Source: Acidobacteriota bacterium (GTDB lineage: Bacteria; Acidobacteriota; Terriglobia; Bryobacterales; Bryobacteraceae). Taken from it: a stretch of 64,000 nucleotides of DNA. Made by a program: the position numbers and the translations under genes. The notes under the pieces are model-generated. The model saw nothing but the letters and a program-made list of their open reading frames with translations, searched no databases and had not been told where the DNA came from. Position 1 is the first letter of the stretch, and every line of letters begins with the position of its first letter. The stretch is from NCBI GenBank assembly GCA_018268935.1, contig JAFDVS010000027.1, positions 1-64,000 on the forward strand, in the 5' to 3' direction. Shown one piece after another: positions 1-8,471 of this stretch.

Positions 1-1701
1 ATGGAGTACCTGGAGGGAGCGACACTGGAGCGTTTCCTGGATGCAAATCAGGGCAAGACCAGCATCGACATGATGCTCACCGTGATGGTGCCGGTGATGG
101 ATGCATTGCACACAGTGCACCAGCAGGGCATTCTGCATCGGGACATCAGCCCGGACAACGTGTATATCACCCGCAACTGGGCGGTAAAGGTGCTCGATTT
201 CGGCGCCGCGCGTTATGCCTTGGGCCAGAAGAGCCGCAATCTTTCCGTGATCCTGAAAGAGGGCTATGCGCCGGTGGAGCAGTATCACAGCAAAGGGCAT
301 CAGGGCCCCTGGACCGACGTGTATGCAGTGGCGGCAACGATATATCGCGGGTTGACTGGCAAGACGCCTCCCGCTTCGCTCGACCGCATGCAGGCGGATG
401 AGATGGAGACACCGCGCGCGCTGGGCGTGGAGCTATCGGAAGTGCAGGAGCAGGCGATTCTCCAAGCTCTGTCCGTGCAGCCGGACCGGCGTTTCGCCAC
501 GATGGATGCATTCAAGCTGGCGATTACCGGGATGGCCCCGGCGGTGCCTGCGCCGGCTCCCGCGCCGCTTGGATTGACTGGTACGAGCCCGGTTTCCCAG
601 CCAGTGACGCGCCGCAGTGGAGTGCCGGAGCCCACGCCCGTTCCCCCCGTGCCCGTTCCGCCGCCGCCTATTTCGCGCCAACAGCAGAAGGCTCCCGTGC
701 CCAAATGGGTTTGGGCCGCGGCGGGAGGGATGTTGTTCGCGGTGCTGGGGATTGGCGGGTGGAAGGCATACAACGACAACTTGCGCCAGATTGAAGTGCA
801 GAAGCAGCAGGAAGAAGCGCGTCTCAAGTTCGAACAGGAAATGAAGGCGCAGAAAGAACTGGAGCAGAAGCTGGAAGAGGAACGCAAAAAGCGCGACGAA
901 GCGGCGGCAGACCTGCAGAAACAGCAGGAAGAACTCGACCGGCAGAAGCTGGAACTGGAAGAGAAACAGAAGCAGATGACACAGCCCGGCAGGAAGCAGC
1001 CGCCAGCGGTCGTGAACCAGAACCAGAACCAGACGGTGCCTCCGGCGAGCAAGCAAAGCAACATCCTGCAGCGGCTGAGCGAGTTGAACCGGAATCAGAA
1101 GCAATCCCCTCAACTGCCGGAGCAACAGCAGCAGGTGCAACTGCCGCAACAGCAATTGCCACAGCAGCAGCAGGTGATTCCGCCACAGATTCCCCCGCAA
1201 AGCGGGGCCTCTTACGAGGACCTGTTGCGGCAGGCTGCCAATTTCGGCCGCGCACGCAATTACAATGCGGCCATCCAGGCGAATCAGCAGGCGATCAGGG
1301 CGAACCCGGCGCGCCCGGATGCCTACGCCAATCTGGGGTGGATTGCACTCTATGGCACCGGCGATTTGAGCGCGGCCCAGACCCATTACAAAGACGCGAT
1401 CCAGCGCGGCGGCACTGTTTTCTTCCGTGTCCTGCACGATCACCAGAACATGACGTATCAGAATCACTGCGAAGGGAACCTGGGGATCAGTGCCGGGCGC
1501 ATTGAGTTTTCCTCTCCCACGCATAACTTCCGTTCGGCGATGAACGAGGTGAAGGAAGTGAAGGCCAACAAGTGGAACCCACTGCGCGGCAGCGGGAAAG
1601 ACGATTTCCACGTGGAGCTAAAGGATAAGCGCAACTTCAATCTGCTGTCGCCTGTCAATGCGAAGGCCATTCGTGAGATGATTTTTCAGTTGGCCAAATG
1701 A
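1..1701 (+). CDS. Transmembrane Ser/Thr protein kinase, 5' end outside window
   Basis: The frame is open from the first base, and its first Met lies in a hinge-like MEYLEG stretch, so the N-lobe with the ATP-binding loop is upstream of the window. Visible parts are the catalytic loop HRDISPDN (about residues 46-53), DFG (66-68) and a GYAPVEQYH activation segment. A Pro-rich linker, one membrane helix (about 236-256), a Lys/Glu/Gln coiled coil (about 257-335), a polyQ/P stretch, a TPR-like repeat (about 400-470) and a final globular domain follow. The topology predicts a cytoplasmic kinase with an extracytoplasmic tail. It overlaps the next kinase by ATGA and has the same order of parts, so the two look like a duplicated pair. 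Substrate unknown. Confidence 0.9.
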   Translation: MEYLEGATLERFLDANQGKTSIDMMLTVMVPVMDALHTVHQQGILHRDISPDNVYITRNWAVKVLDFGAARYALGQKSRNLSVILKEGYAPVEQYHSKGHQGPWTDVYAVAATIYRGLTGKTPPASLDRMQADEMETPRALGVELSEVQEQAILQALSVQPDRRFATMDAFKLAITGMAPAVPAPAPAPLGLTGTSPVSQPVTRRSGVPEPTPVPPVPVPPPPISRQQQKAPVPKWVWAAAGGMLFAVLGIGGWKAYNDNLRQIEVQKQQEEARLKFEQEMKAQKELEQKLEEERKKRDEAAADLQKQQEELDRQKLELEEKQKQMTQPGRKQPPAVVNQNQNQTVPPASKQSNILQRLSELNRNQKQSPQLPEQQQQVQLPQQQLPQQQQVIPPQIPPQSGASYEDLLRQAANFGRARNYNAAIQANQQAIRANPARPDAYANLGWIALYGTGDLSAAQTHYKDAIQRGGTVFFRVLHDHQNMTYQNHCEGNLGISAGRIEFSSPTHNFRSAMNEVKEVKANKWNPLRGSGKDDFHVELKDKRNFNLLSPVNAKAIREMIFQLAK

Positions 1702-3602
1702 ACGTAGACGAACTTTGCATGGGCTGCATGACGCAGCGCGGAGCTGCGGAAACGTGCCCTCACTGCGGCTTTGTGGAAGGCACTCCGGTTGCATCGCTTC
1801 TGCATCTTCCGCCGCGCACGTTGCTCCACAATCAGTATGTGATTGGCCGCGTGCTGGGGCACGGCGGTTTTGGAATCACCTACATCGGTTGGGACACGCT
1901 GCTGGAGCGAAAGCTGGCCGTGAAGGAGTATTTTCCCGCCGGGATTGCGATGCGCACCTCCGGCACATCGACGGTGAGCCACTACAGCGGCACACAGCAA
2001 AAAGACTACGACTACGGGCTGGAGCGCTATCTTGAGGAAGCGCGGATGCTCGCGCGCTTCAGCAGCCATCCCAATATTCTCTCGGTGCTGAATTTCTTTA
2101 AGGAAAACGGTACAGCCTACATCGTCACGGAGTTTCTGGAGGGACACACCTTCCAGAAGCACTTGGAAGTGGCAGGGGAGCGGATCAGCTTTGAAGAAAC
2201 AATGCAGATCATGCTGCCTGTGCTGCGCGCGCTGGAGGATGTGCACGCTTCTGGGATTCTGCATCGAGACATCAGCCCGGACAATATTCATATTGGAACC
2301 AGCCGCGCGATCAAGCTGCTGGATTTCGGAGCGGCGCGCATTGCGCTGGGCGAACGTAGCAAGAATCTGTCGGTCATTCTGAAGGAAGGCTACGCCCCAC
2401 CGGAGCAGTATCACAGCCGCGGCAACCAGGGTCCGTGGACCGACGTCTACGCGAGCGCAGCGACGATTTACCGGGCCATCACGGGCCGGCACGTTCCGCC
2501 GGCGCTCGACCGCATGGCGGAGGATGATCTGAAGCCACCCATTGCGTTGGGGGTGGCGATGAGTCTGCGTGAAGAGGAAGCCCTGATGCGGGCATTGTCG
2601 TTCAATGCGATTGACCGGTTCCAGTCAGTGCGTGAGTTTCGCGATGCCTTGACGCTGCAGGAAGCACCGATTCAGCGGCTTCTGGGCGGGTTGCCGCTGC
2701 CCGGGCCTGGGCCTTCCAGTTCAGCGGAGGTGCCTACGGTGCGCGCGTCAGGCGTGCCGCCGGTGAATGTGCCGGTGAGCGCGGCGCCGCTGCCTGCATC
2801 CGAAAAGCCGAAGGTTCCGGTGTGGTTTTGGAGCGTGATTGGCGGGGTTGTGGTTCTCGCGGTGCTGATCGCCTTGCGCCCGAGGACGCAGGAAGCGCCA
2901 CCGGAGCCGAAAGAGCCCCAACCGCAGGTCAGCTTGCCAGTGCCGGTTGCACCCACTGGCGCTCCGGCCTCAACAGGCGCGCCACCGGCTCCAGCGGTGA
3001 CAACACCTCCAGTGGACGCTCCCGCGGCGAAAGCGGAGGAAAAGAGCGTCGAGAAGGCTGCTCCCGCACCACCACCAAAACCCGCGGGGCCATCCTATGC
3101 GGAGTTGTTGGAAAAGGCGCGCAATCCGGAGTTGAGTGCGCTCGATCAGATGACGACTCTGGAGCAGGCGATCGCTGTGAATCCGAAATTGCCCGAAGCA
3201 TATGATCTGCTGGCACAGAATCTGCTGTACCGGCAGAACAAACCGGGCGAGGCAGAGGCCCAGTATCGAAAAGCCCAGGAAGTCGGCGGATACGCAACAT
3301 TCCAGGTGGTGTACATGACCCCCGGGGAGATGCGGCCGGGGCGGCTTTCCATCGGCAAAGTGGATTCCACGTTCGTTGACAACCAGGGGATGCGCTCGCA
3401 CACAACGAAGAATGAGTTGATCGAAGAAGTGAAGACGCTGCGGGACGCGGTCCCACGCCTGAAGATGAAGATGAAGATGATCGTGAACCAAGCGGGGTTT
3501 CAAATCAAATACCGCTCTGGAGTCGGCTATCACTTTCTATGCACATCGGGGAGCAAGGAAGTGGAACGGGACATGATTCTGGCTCTCTTCAGGAACCGCT
3601 AG
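1698..3602 (+). CDS. Transmembrane Ser/Thr protein kinase with N-terminal zinc ribbon
   Basis: This 634-residue kinase appears complete. It opens with a CxxC-x9-CxxC zinc-ribbon-like motif (Cys 7, 10, 20, 23). The Gly-rich loop GHGGFG (about 52-57), the Lys in AVKEYF, HRDISPDN (about 189-196) and DFG follow, so all key kinase residues are present. A Pro/Ala-rich linker leads to one membrane helix (about 374-394), a second Pro/Ala-rich stretch, a TPR-like segment and a C-terminal domain resembling that of the preceding kinase. It starts inside the stop codon of the upstream gene (ATGA), which suggests coupled translation. The kinase family is clear; the signal sensed and the target are not. 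Confidence 0.93.
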   Translation: MNVDELCMGCMTQRGAAETCPHCGFVEGTPVASLLHLPPRTLLHNQYVIGRVLGHGGFGITYIGWDTLLERKLAVKEYFPAGIAMRTSGTSTVSHYSGTQQKDYDYGLERYLEEARMLARFSSHPNILSVLNFFKENGTAYIVTEFLEGHTFQKHLEVAGERISFEETMQIMLPVLRALEDVHASGILHRDISPDNIHIGTSRAIKLLDFGAARIALGERSKNLSVILKEGYAPPEQYHSRGNQGPWTDVYASAATIYRAITGRHVPPALDRMAEDDLKPPIALGVAMSLREEEALMRALSFNAIDRFQSVREFRDALTLQEAPIQRLLGGLPLPGPGPSSSAEVPTVRASGVPPVNVPVSAAPLPASEKPKVPVWFWSVIGGVVVLAVLIALRPRTQEAPPEPKEPQPQVSLPVPVAPTGAPASTGAPPAPAVTTPPVDAPAAKAEEKSVEKAAPAPPPKPAGPSYAELLEKARNPELSALDQMTTLEQAIAVNPKLPEAYDLLAQNLLYRQNKPGEAEAQYRKAQEVGGYATFQVVYMTPGEMRPGRLSIGKVDSTFVDNQGMRSHTTKNELIEEVKTLRDAVPRLKMKMKMIVNQAGFQIKYRSGVGYHFLCTSGSKEVERDMILALFRNR

Positions 3603-3606
3603 TGCG

Positions 3607-4746
3607 ATGAAACTGTGGACACGGCGTGCGTTTGCCGCGGCGTTGGCCGGGCCCGCGAGGAGCGCGGCGGATTCGTTGTGGGCTCCGGGCGTGCGCCAGG
3701 TGGAATCTTCCGAATTGGTGTTTCCCGAGGGCATCCGCCACGTGCGCGTGGAGCGCAGTGATAGCGACCGGTACCAGTTCTTGCACGATCCGGCGATCGC
3801 CGTTCACCGCGGAGTGCTGCACGCGGCCTGGTACAACTGTCCGAAGGAAGAGATCGTGGGGGAGTCGTTGATCCGGGGCCGGCGCTCGAAGGATGGTGGT
3901 GCGACGTGGTCGGCAATCGAGGTGATTGCCGCGGACCGGAGCGGCAAGGGAACGCACTACGTTCCGGCGCAACTGCTATCGCATCACGGGCAACTGCACG
4001 CGTTTGTGGGCAAGATGACCGGGCACGATCTCATTGTCTCCTGCGCTGTGTTCACGCTGGATGATACCAGCGGGAAGTGGATAGCGAGGGGCGAAATTGC
4101 GGAGCGCTTCCTGCCGAACACGCAGCCCGTGCGGCTGGCCGATGGCAACTGGCTGATGGCGGGGCGCGTGTCCAGCCGGTTGGGCGTGAAGCCGCTGATT
4201 CCGGCGGTGGCGATTTCCGATGGGGCACAGTTGACGCGCCCCTGGCACGTGGTCAGGCTGGATGCCGAAGAGTTCGCACCGGGGCAGCATCCGGAGACGA
4301 CGGTCTGGGTGAAAGGCCGCGAGTTGTTGGCGTTTACTCGCAATAGCCTGGGGCCGGTCCCGTTTTCTTACACCAGCAACGATTCGGGCAGGACCTGGCG
4401 AAAGCGCAGTTTGCCCGGCTTCACCGCGGTTACCTCGAAGATGTACGGTGGGAGGCTATCGAACGGCCAGTATTACCTGCTGTTCAACTATCCCGTGCAA
4501 GGGGATGCGGCGGCCCGGAACCGCGCGATGCTCGCCCTGGCGGTGACCCAGCCCGGAACATTTTTACTTTCGCGTGTTTGGAAGGTGCAGGACGCGGAAG
4601 GGGAAGGGAAGCCGGCGGCATCTCATTACCCGTGCGCCATTGAGCAGGAAGGGCGGCTGTTGGTGGTGTATACGGCCAGCATGGGAGCTGCGCCACGGCA
4701 GTGCGAACTGGCGAGCATTCCTGTGGCCTCGTTGCGCGTCAGCTGA
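3607..4746 (+). CDS. Sialidase-like BNR-repeat protein, probably secreted
   Basis: A 379-residue protein with two recognisable Asp-box (SxDxGxTW) motifs: SKDGGATWS near residue 93 and SNDSGRTWR near 256. These mark the six-bladed beta-propeller of sialidases and related exo-glycosidases. The N-terminus (MKLWTRRAFAAALAG) resembles a Tat or Sec export signal. It starts 4 bases after the kinase pair, but its role is probably separate. The family includes many non-sialidase members, so the substrate is open. Its end overlaps the convergent HxlR gene by 8 bases. Confidence 0.75.
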   Translation: MKLWTRRAFAAALAGPARSAADSLWAPGVRQVESSELVFPEGIRHVRVERSDSDRYQFLHDPAIAVHRGVLHAAWYNCPKEEIVGESLIRGRRSKDGGATWSAIEVIAADRSGKGTHYVPAQLLSHHGQLHAFVGKMTGHDLIVSCAVFTLDDTSGKWIARGEIAERFLPNTQPVRLADGNWLMAGRVSSRLGVKPLIPAVAISDGAQLTRPWHVVRLDAEEFAPGQHPETTVWVKGRELLAFTRNSLGPVPFSYTSNDSGRTWRKRSLPGFTAVTSKMYGGRLSNGQYYLLFNYPVQGDAAARNRAMLALAVTQPGTFLLSRVWKVQDAEGEGKPAASHYPCAIEQEGRLLVVYTASMGAAPRQCELASIPVASLRVS

Positions 4747-5077
4747 CTTTCGCCCGCTGAGCGATCTCGACGACTTTGGTCAACGCCTCGACCAACTCCG
4801 CGCCGACGGGCGTCAGTGCATACCAGGTCGTGGGGGGCGAGGTCTTTTTCTGGCCCCGTAGGATAATGCCCTCCTTCTCCAGACGGCGAAGGCGAGTGGT
4901 GAGGACTTTGGCGGACACGCCGGCCAGATCATGCTGAAGCTCGGTGAAGCAGCGCTCGCCACCGCGCAGGTACCACAGCACATCGGCGGACCAGGCTCCG
5001 GAAAGCAGGCTCATGCAGCGGCGTAGCGGACACTCAGCGGGCGGTGGCGGAACAGTGGATTTTCTCCGTTTGACCAT
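4739..5077 (-). CDS. HxlR-family winged-helix transcriptional regulator
   Basis: A 112-residue HxlR/MarR-like regulator. The family core is clear: CPLRRCMSLLSGAWSA, then a GGERCFTELQ stretch, VSAKVLTTRLRRLEKEGI and a wing ending in YALTPVGAEL. The open frame runs further upstream, but that part is low in family character and would cross the divergent SDR gene, so I start at the ATG giving MVKRRKSTVP. It is transcribed away from the SDR gene with 79 bases between them. A TTACCA-AA-TGGTAA palindrome lies 11 bases before its start codon, so it probably represses itself and the SDR gene. Many family members respond to electrophiles or redox stress; nothing here shows the ligand. Confidence 0.88.
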   Translation of the reverse strand: MVKRRKSTVPPPPAECPLRRCMSLLSGAWSADVLWYLRGGERCFTELQHDLAGVSAKVLTTRLRRLEKEGIILRGQKKTSPPTTWYALTPVGAELVEALTKVVEIAQRAKVS

Positions 5078-5087
5078 GGCGGGCGAC

Positions 5088-5101
5088 TTACCAAATGGTA
5101 A
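5088..5101. promoter_or_regulatory. Putative HxlR operator palindrome
   Basis: TTACCA and TGGTAA form a perfect inverted repeat with a 2-base centre, inside the 79-base gap between the divergent HxlR and SDR genes. Its size and place fit the dyad site bound by a winged-helix dimer. The link to this regulator is inferred from position. Confidence 0.5.
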
Positions 5102-5156
5102 CCCGTTTCTTCCCGTGCTCTGCACCGTGATGCTGTGGGCGCACATCCGTAGAGGC

Positions 5157-5879
5157 ATGCAAAGCAAATCAACTGTGCTGATCACCGGGGCGTCCAGCGG
5201 CATCGGACTCGCCCTCGCGAAAGCGTTTCTGCAAGAAGGCTACCAAGTTGTCGCGAACTCCCGGAGAATCACCTCCGCGGGTACGTTGACGGCCTCGCCA
5301 AGCCTGGCCTTGATCGATGGCGATGTGGCCGAACCGGCCACCGCGGCGAAACTGGTGGATACGGCCGTGCGCCAGTTCGGCGGCCTGGACGTGCTGGTCA
5401 ATAACGCCGGCATCTTTGTTCCGAAGGCGTTCGATGAGTATTCCTCCAGCGACTTCCGGCGTGTGCTGGATACGAATGTCACCGGCTTCTTCTATGTGAC
5501 ACAGCATGCCGTACGGCAGATGAAGAAGCAGGGCGGCGGGCAGGTAGTCACCATCAGCACGACGCTGGCCGGACAGCCCGTCGCGGGCGTGAACGCGGCT
5601 CTCACCAGCTTGACGAAGGGCGGCCTCAACGCCGTGACCAAGGGGCTGGCGCTGGAATACGCCGCCAGTGGAATCCGCTTCAATGCCATTGCACCCGGAA
5701 TTGTGGATACGCCTATGCACCGGGCGGAGGATCACGAGTCGTTGAAAGACTTACATCCGATCCGCCGGCTGGGCACCGTGGAAGAGATCGCCGCCGCGGC
5801 GCTGTTTCTGGTGAAGGCTCCATTCATCACCGGTGAGGTGTTGCATGTGGACGGCGGCGCGCATGCGGGAAAATGGTGA
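5157..5879 (+). CDS. Short-chain dehydrogenase/reductase (SDR)
   Basis: A 240-residue SDR with the Rossmann motif TGASSGIG (residues 9-16), NNAG in the fourth strand, and a PG..TPMH segment near the C-terminus, so NAD(P) binding is expected. The usual catalytic YxxxK is altered: the aligned stretch is ALTSLTKGG, with Thr where Tyr should be, while the Lys is kept. I recall an SDR subgroup with this SLTKGG pattern, so it may be a real variant rather than an error. The start chosen is the ATG before QSKSTVLIT, preceded by an AGAGG-like site. It overlaps the DUF1330 gene by 7 bases and probably shares its promoter with hxlR control. Confidence 0.88.
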   Translation: MQSKSTVLITGASSGIGLALAKAFLQEGYQVVANSRRITSAGTLTASPSLALIDGDVAEPATAAKLVDTAVRQFGGLDVLVNNAGIFVPKAFDEYSSSDFRRVLDTNVTGFFYVTQHAVRQMKKQGGGQVVTISTTLAGQPVAGVNAALTSLTKGGLNAVTKGLALEYAASGIRFNAIAPGIVDTPMHRAEDHESLKDLHPIRRLGTVEEIAAAALFLVKAPFITGEVLHVDGGAHAGKW

Positions 5880-6196
5880 AACTCATGCCTTACGAAATGA
5901 CCGTTGCACTCGCCGTTGCCGATCAGGAGGCTTACGCGCAGTACCGGGCGGAGATGACTCCACTGCTGGAACAGCGCGGCGGCAGCTTCCGCTATGACTT
6001 TGAGGTGGCGAGAGAGTTGAAGCCGGGCGGGGATCCGCCCATCAACCGCGCCTTCGTCATCTCCTTTCCGGATAAAGAGACCAAAGAGGCGTTTTTCGCC
6101 GATCCGGTGTATCTCGAGATCCGGGGACGGCTGTTTGTGAAGGCCGTGGCGCGCACCGTGCGCATCGGGGAAGGCGTGGTTGCGAACATGGCCTGA
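5873..6196 (+). CDS. DUF1330 family protein
   Basis: A 107-residue small alpha/beta protein of the DUF1330 type (dimeric ferredoxin-like fold). The pattern is typical: an early strand, AYAQYRAEMTPLLEQRGG, a strand with FEVA, a hydrophobic FVISFPDKETKEAFFADP segment and a C-terminal Arg-rich end. The first ATG overlaps the SDR stop by 7 bases; a second ATG four codons later is also possible. The pairing with an HxlR-controlled SDR suggests a small stress or detoxification operon. No catalytic role is established for the family. Confidence 0.75.
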   Translation: MVKLMPYEMTVALAVADQEAYAQYRAEMTPLLEQRGGSFRYDFEVARELKPGGDPPINRAFVISFPDKETKEAFFADPVYLEIRGRLFVKAVARTVRIGEGVVANMA

Positions 6197-6214
6197 GTTC
6201 GGTACAGTTCATTC

Positions 6215-7009
6215 GTGCGCCGTCAATGGATGCTGGTCCTATTCGCGGTGGTTTTGCTCGCCGGCCTGGTCTACGGGCAGCGCCGCTACCGGTCGTTTGA
6301 CGATGAGGAAGACAATCCGGCAGCAATTCCTCCCGACGCCACGGAAAAGACTGAGTTCCTGTTCTCGCGGCTGCGCTATCCCTCCTTTCAAGGCGGCTAT
6401 CGCTGGCGGCGCGGCTCCTGGGCTACGGACTACCCCAAGGCCGACCGCCAGTTTTTACAAGGGCTGCGGCGGTTGACGCGGATCCATGCGCGGTCGATGG
6501 AAAACGTCGTGGATCTGGATAGCGATGAGATTTACAACTATCCATGGATCTACGCGGTGGAAGTGGGGTATTGGGGCCTAAACGATACACAGGCACGGAA
6601 ACTTCGGGATTATCTGAATCGCGGAGGCTTCCTCATGGTGGACGATTTCCACGGCACCTTTGAGTGGGAAGTGTTCTACGACAGCCTGCGCCGTGTGTAT
6701 CCGGACCGGCCTGTGGTGGACATCGAAAACACCGATCCGATTTTCCACGCGATCTACGACCTGGATGAGCGCGTGCAAGTGCCGGGCGTCCACATCGTGG
6801 GGAGCGGGCGCACCTATGAGCGCGACGGATATGAGCCCAAGTGGCGTGCGGTGTACGACGAGCACAACCGCATCACCGTGGCCATCTGCCACAACATGGA
6901 TCTGGGCGACGCGTGGGAGTGGGCGGATCACCCGGAGTATCCGGAGAAGTTCGCTTCGGTGGCCTACCGTGTGGCGGTGAACTATATCGTGTATTCTATG
7001 TCACATTGA
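6215..7009 (+). CDS. DUF4159 domain protein, exported
   Basis: A 264-residue protein starting at GTG (an in-frame ATG follows five codons later). A hydrophobic N-terminal segment (about residues 5-22) suggests export or a membrane anchor. The rest matches DUF4159: FLFSRLRYPS, the YPWIYAVEVGYWGL stretch, LRDYLNRGGFLMVDDFHG, and HNMDLGDAWEWADHPEYPE near the end. The fold is thought to be related to glutamine-amidotransferase-like ThuA proteins, but no activity is known. It begins a same-strand row with a TPR protein and a secreted kinase-fold protein. Confidence 0.8.
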   Translation: MRRQWMLVLFAVVLLAGLVYGQRRYRSFDDEEDNPAAIPPDATEKTEFLFSRLRYPSFQGGYRWRRGSWATDYPKADRQFLQGLRRLTRIHARSMENVVDLDSDEIYNYPWIYAVEVGYWGLNDTQARKLRDYLNRGGFLMVDDFHGTFEWEVFYDSLRRVYPDRPVVDIENTDPIFHAIYDLDERVQVPGVHIVGSGRTYERDGYEPKWRAVYDEHNRITVAICHNMDLGDAWEWADHPEYPEKFASVAYRVAVNYIVYSMSH

Positions 7010-7043
7010 TATAGTTTTGTCGCTGCGAGGGGTGCTATTCCTT

Positions 7044-8471
7044 ATGCGAAGTTTGTTCCTACTTTTGTGTGCCTGCGAGGCGTGGGCACAAACGGCTCAA
7101 GCCGAATTTCAGCGCGGCCTCAATCTGGGCGAACAGCGCAATTTTCAGGGCGCCGTGGAAAGCTTCAGCCGGGCAATCCAACTCAATCCCCGCTACGAAA
7201 GGGCCTATTACTATCGCGCGCAAGCGCTGGCGTTTCTCGGCAACTATGATGCCGCGCTCGCCGACTATGATCGCGCTCTCCAGTTCAAGCCCGGTTACTT
7301 CGCCTACGTGGCCGGACGCACCGAAGTGAACCGCGATCGCGGCATGCTGGGCCTGGCGATCCGCGATGCCGATAGAGCCATCGCCGAACATTACCGGTCT
7401 GACCAGCGGAATCCTCTGCTGTTTGCGCTGCGTGGCACTATCTTCTGGAGAATGGGACTGGCGCGTGAGGCGGAACACGAGTTTGCCATGGCCCGTAAAA
7501 TGGCCTACGAGTTGCGCAACAGCCTGGATAACTCCATCCAAAGTGTGGAGCGCTACGTCACGGATTACAAGGCGCGAGCCCCAGCCGGAGCGCGTCCACG
7601 CCCGGTGCCGGCACGCAATCCTTACGAACAGGCGCTCGCCGCCTCCGACAAAGGTGACGACCGTCTGGCGGTGAGCTATTTCGATACCGCTCTGGAGGCG
7701 AATCCCACCCATGCCGAGGCCAACTTCTTCCGCGGGCGCTCCTATTTCCGCCTCTATCAATACGGACGTGCCATCGACGATCTGAAACAAGCCGTGAGAC
7801 TGAATCCGAACCTCACCGGCGCCTGGCGCTATCTGGGCCTTAGCTATTTCGGTATGTGGCAGGACGACGAATCGCTCGCGGCGTATTCGGAAGCCCTCAA
7901 ACGCGATCCAAAGTTTGCCGACGCATATTTGAACCGGGCGCAGACGTATCTCTCCATGAAGCCGCCGCGGCGGCGGGAAGCAGTGGCGGACTTCGGCGCG
8001 GTGATTAGCTTGGACCCCACGAACGCAAAGGCGCTCAACGGCCGGGCTGTGGCTTCCCAGGCATTGGGGAATACACAAGGCGCAATCGCCGATCTCCAGC
8101 AGGCGATCAAAGTGCAGCCCAAGGCCGCCCGCGCCTACTGCAACATGGGCGTGATTCTGGGCGATCTGGGGCGAAAAGCAGAAGAGCAGCAGTGGTACAA
8201 CCGCTGCTGGGCCATCGATGGTAACGAACGCGCCTGGTATGAGGGGCAGAAGAAATGGGCCGATGCTTACGAGGCCTATCACCGGGAACTGGCGCAGATG
8301 CTGGCCTCGGTGTCGAGTTCCAGTTCCAGTTCTTCCGGGTCAAGTTCGTGCGGCGGATATTTCGGTGGTGGCGCGCGCGCCTGCGAGGCCGGCGACAGGC
8401 AAGCTGCGGATCGTTTCCAAAGCAACAGCGCGAACCAAAGCGACAAGAACAAATACTCAGGCGGCTGGTGA
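7044..8471 (+). CDS. Secreted TPR-repeat protein
   Basis: A 475-residue protein. I start at the ATG of MRSLFLLLCACEAWAQ, which gives a good Sec signal peptide; the open frame extends upstream through a TTG. At least seven TPR-like helical pairs follow in two blocks (about residues 25-170 and 195-390), with the typical PxxAxAYxNxG pattern. The C-terminus is unusual: a run of about a dozen Ser with a few Gly, then a Gly/Ala-rich and Gln/Asn/Lys-rich tail. Its TGA overlaps the ATG of the next gene, so the TPR and kinase-fold proteins are probably made together. It likely acts as a protein-binding scaffold outside the cytoplasm. Confidence 0.82.
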   Translation: MRSLFLLLCACEAWAQTAQAEFQRGLNLGEQRNFQGAVESFSRAIQLNPRYERAYYYRAQALAFLGNYDAALADYDRALQFKPGYFAYVAGRTEVNRDRGMLGLAIRDADRAIAEHYRSDQRNPLLFALRGTIFWRMGLAREAEHEFAMARKMAYELRNSLDNSIQSVERYVTDYKARAPAGARPRPVPARNPYEQALAASDKGDDRLAVSYFDTALEANPTHAEANFFRGRSYFRLYQYGRAIDDLKQAVRLNPNLTGAWRYLGLSYFGMWQDDESLAAYSEALKRDPKFADAYLNRAQTYLSMKPPRRREAVADFGAVISLDPTNAKALNGRAVASQALGNTQGAIADLQQAIKVQPKAARAYCNMGVILGDLGRKAEEQQWYNRCWAIDGNERAWYEGQKKWADAYEAYHRELAQMLASVSSSSSSSSGSSSCGGYFGGGARACEAGDRQAADRFQSNSANQSDKNKYSGGW

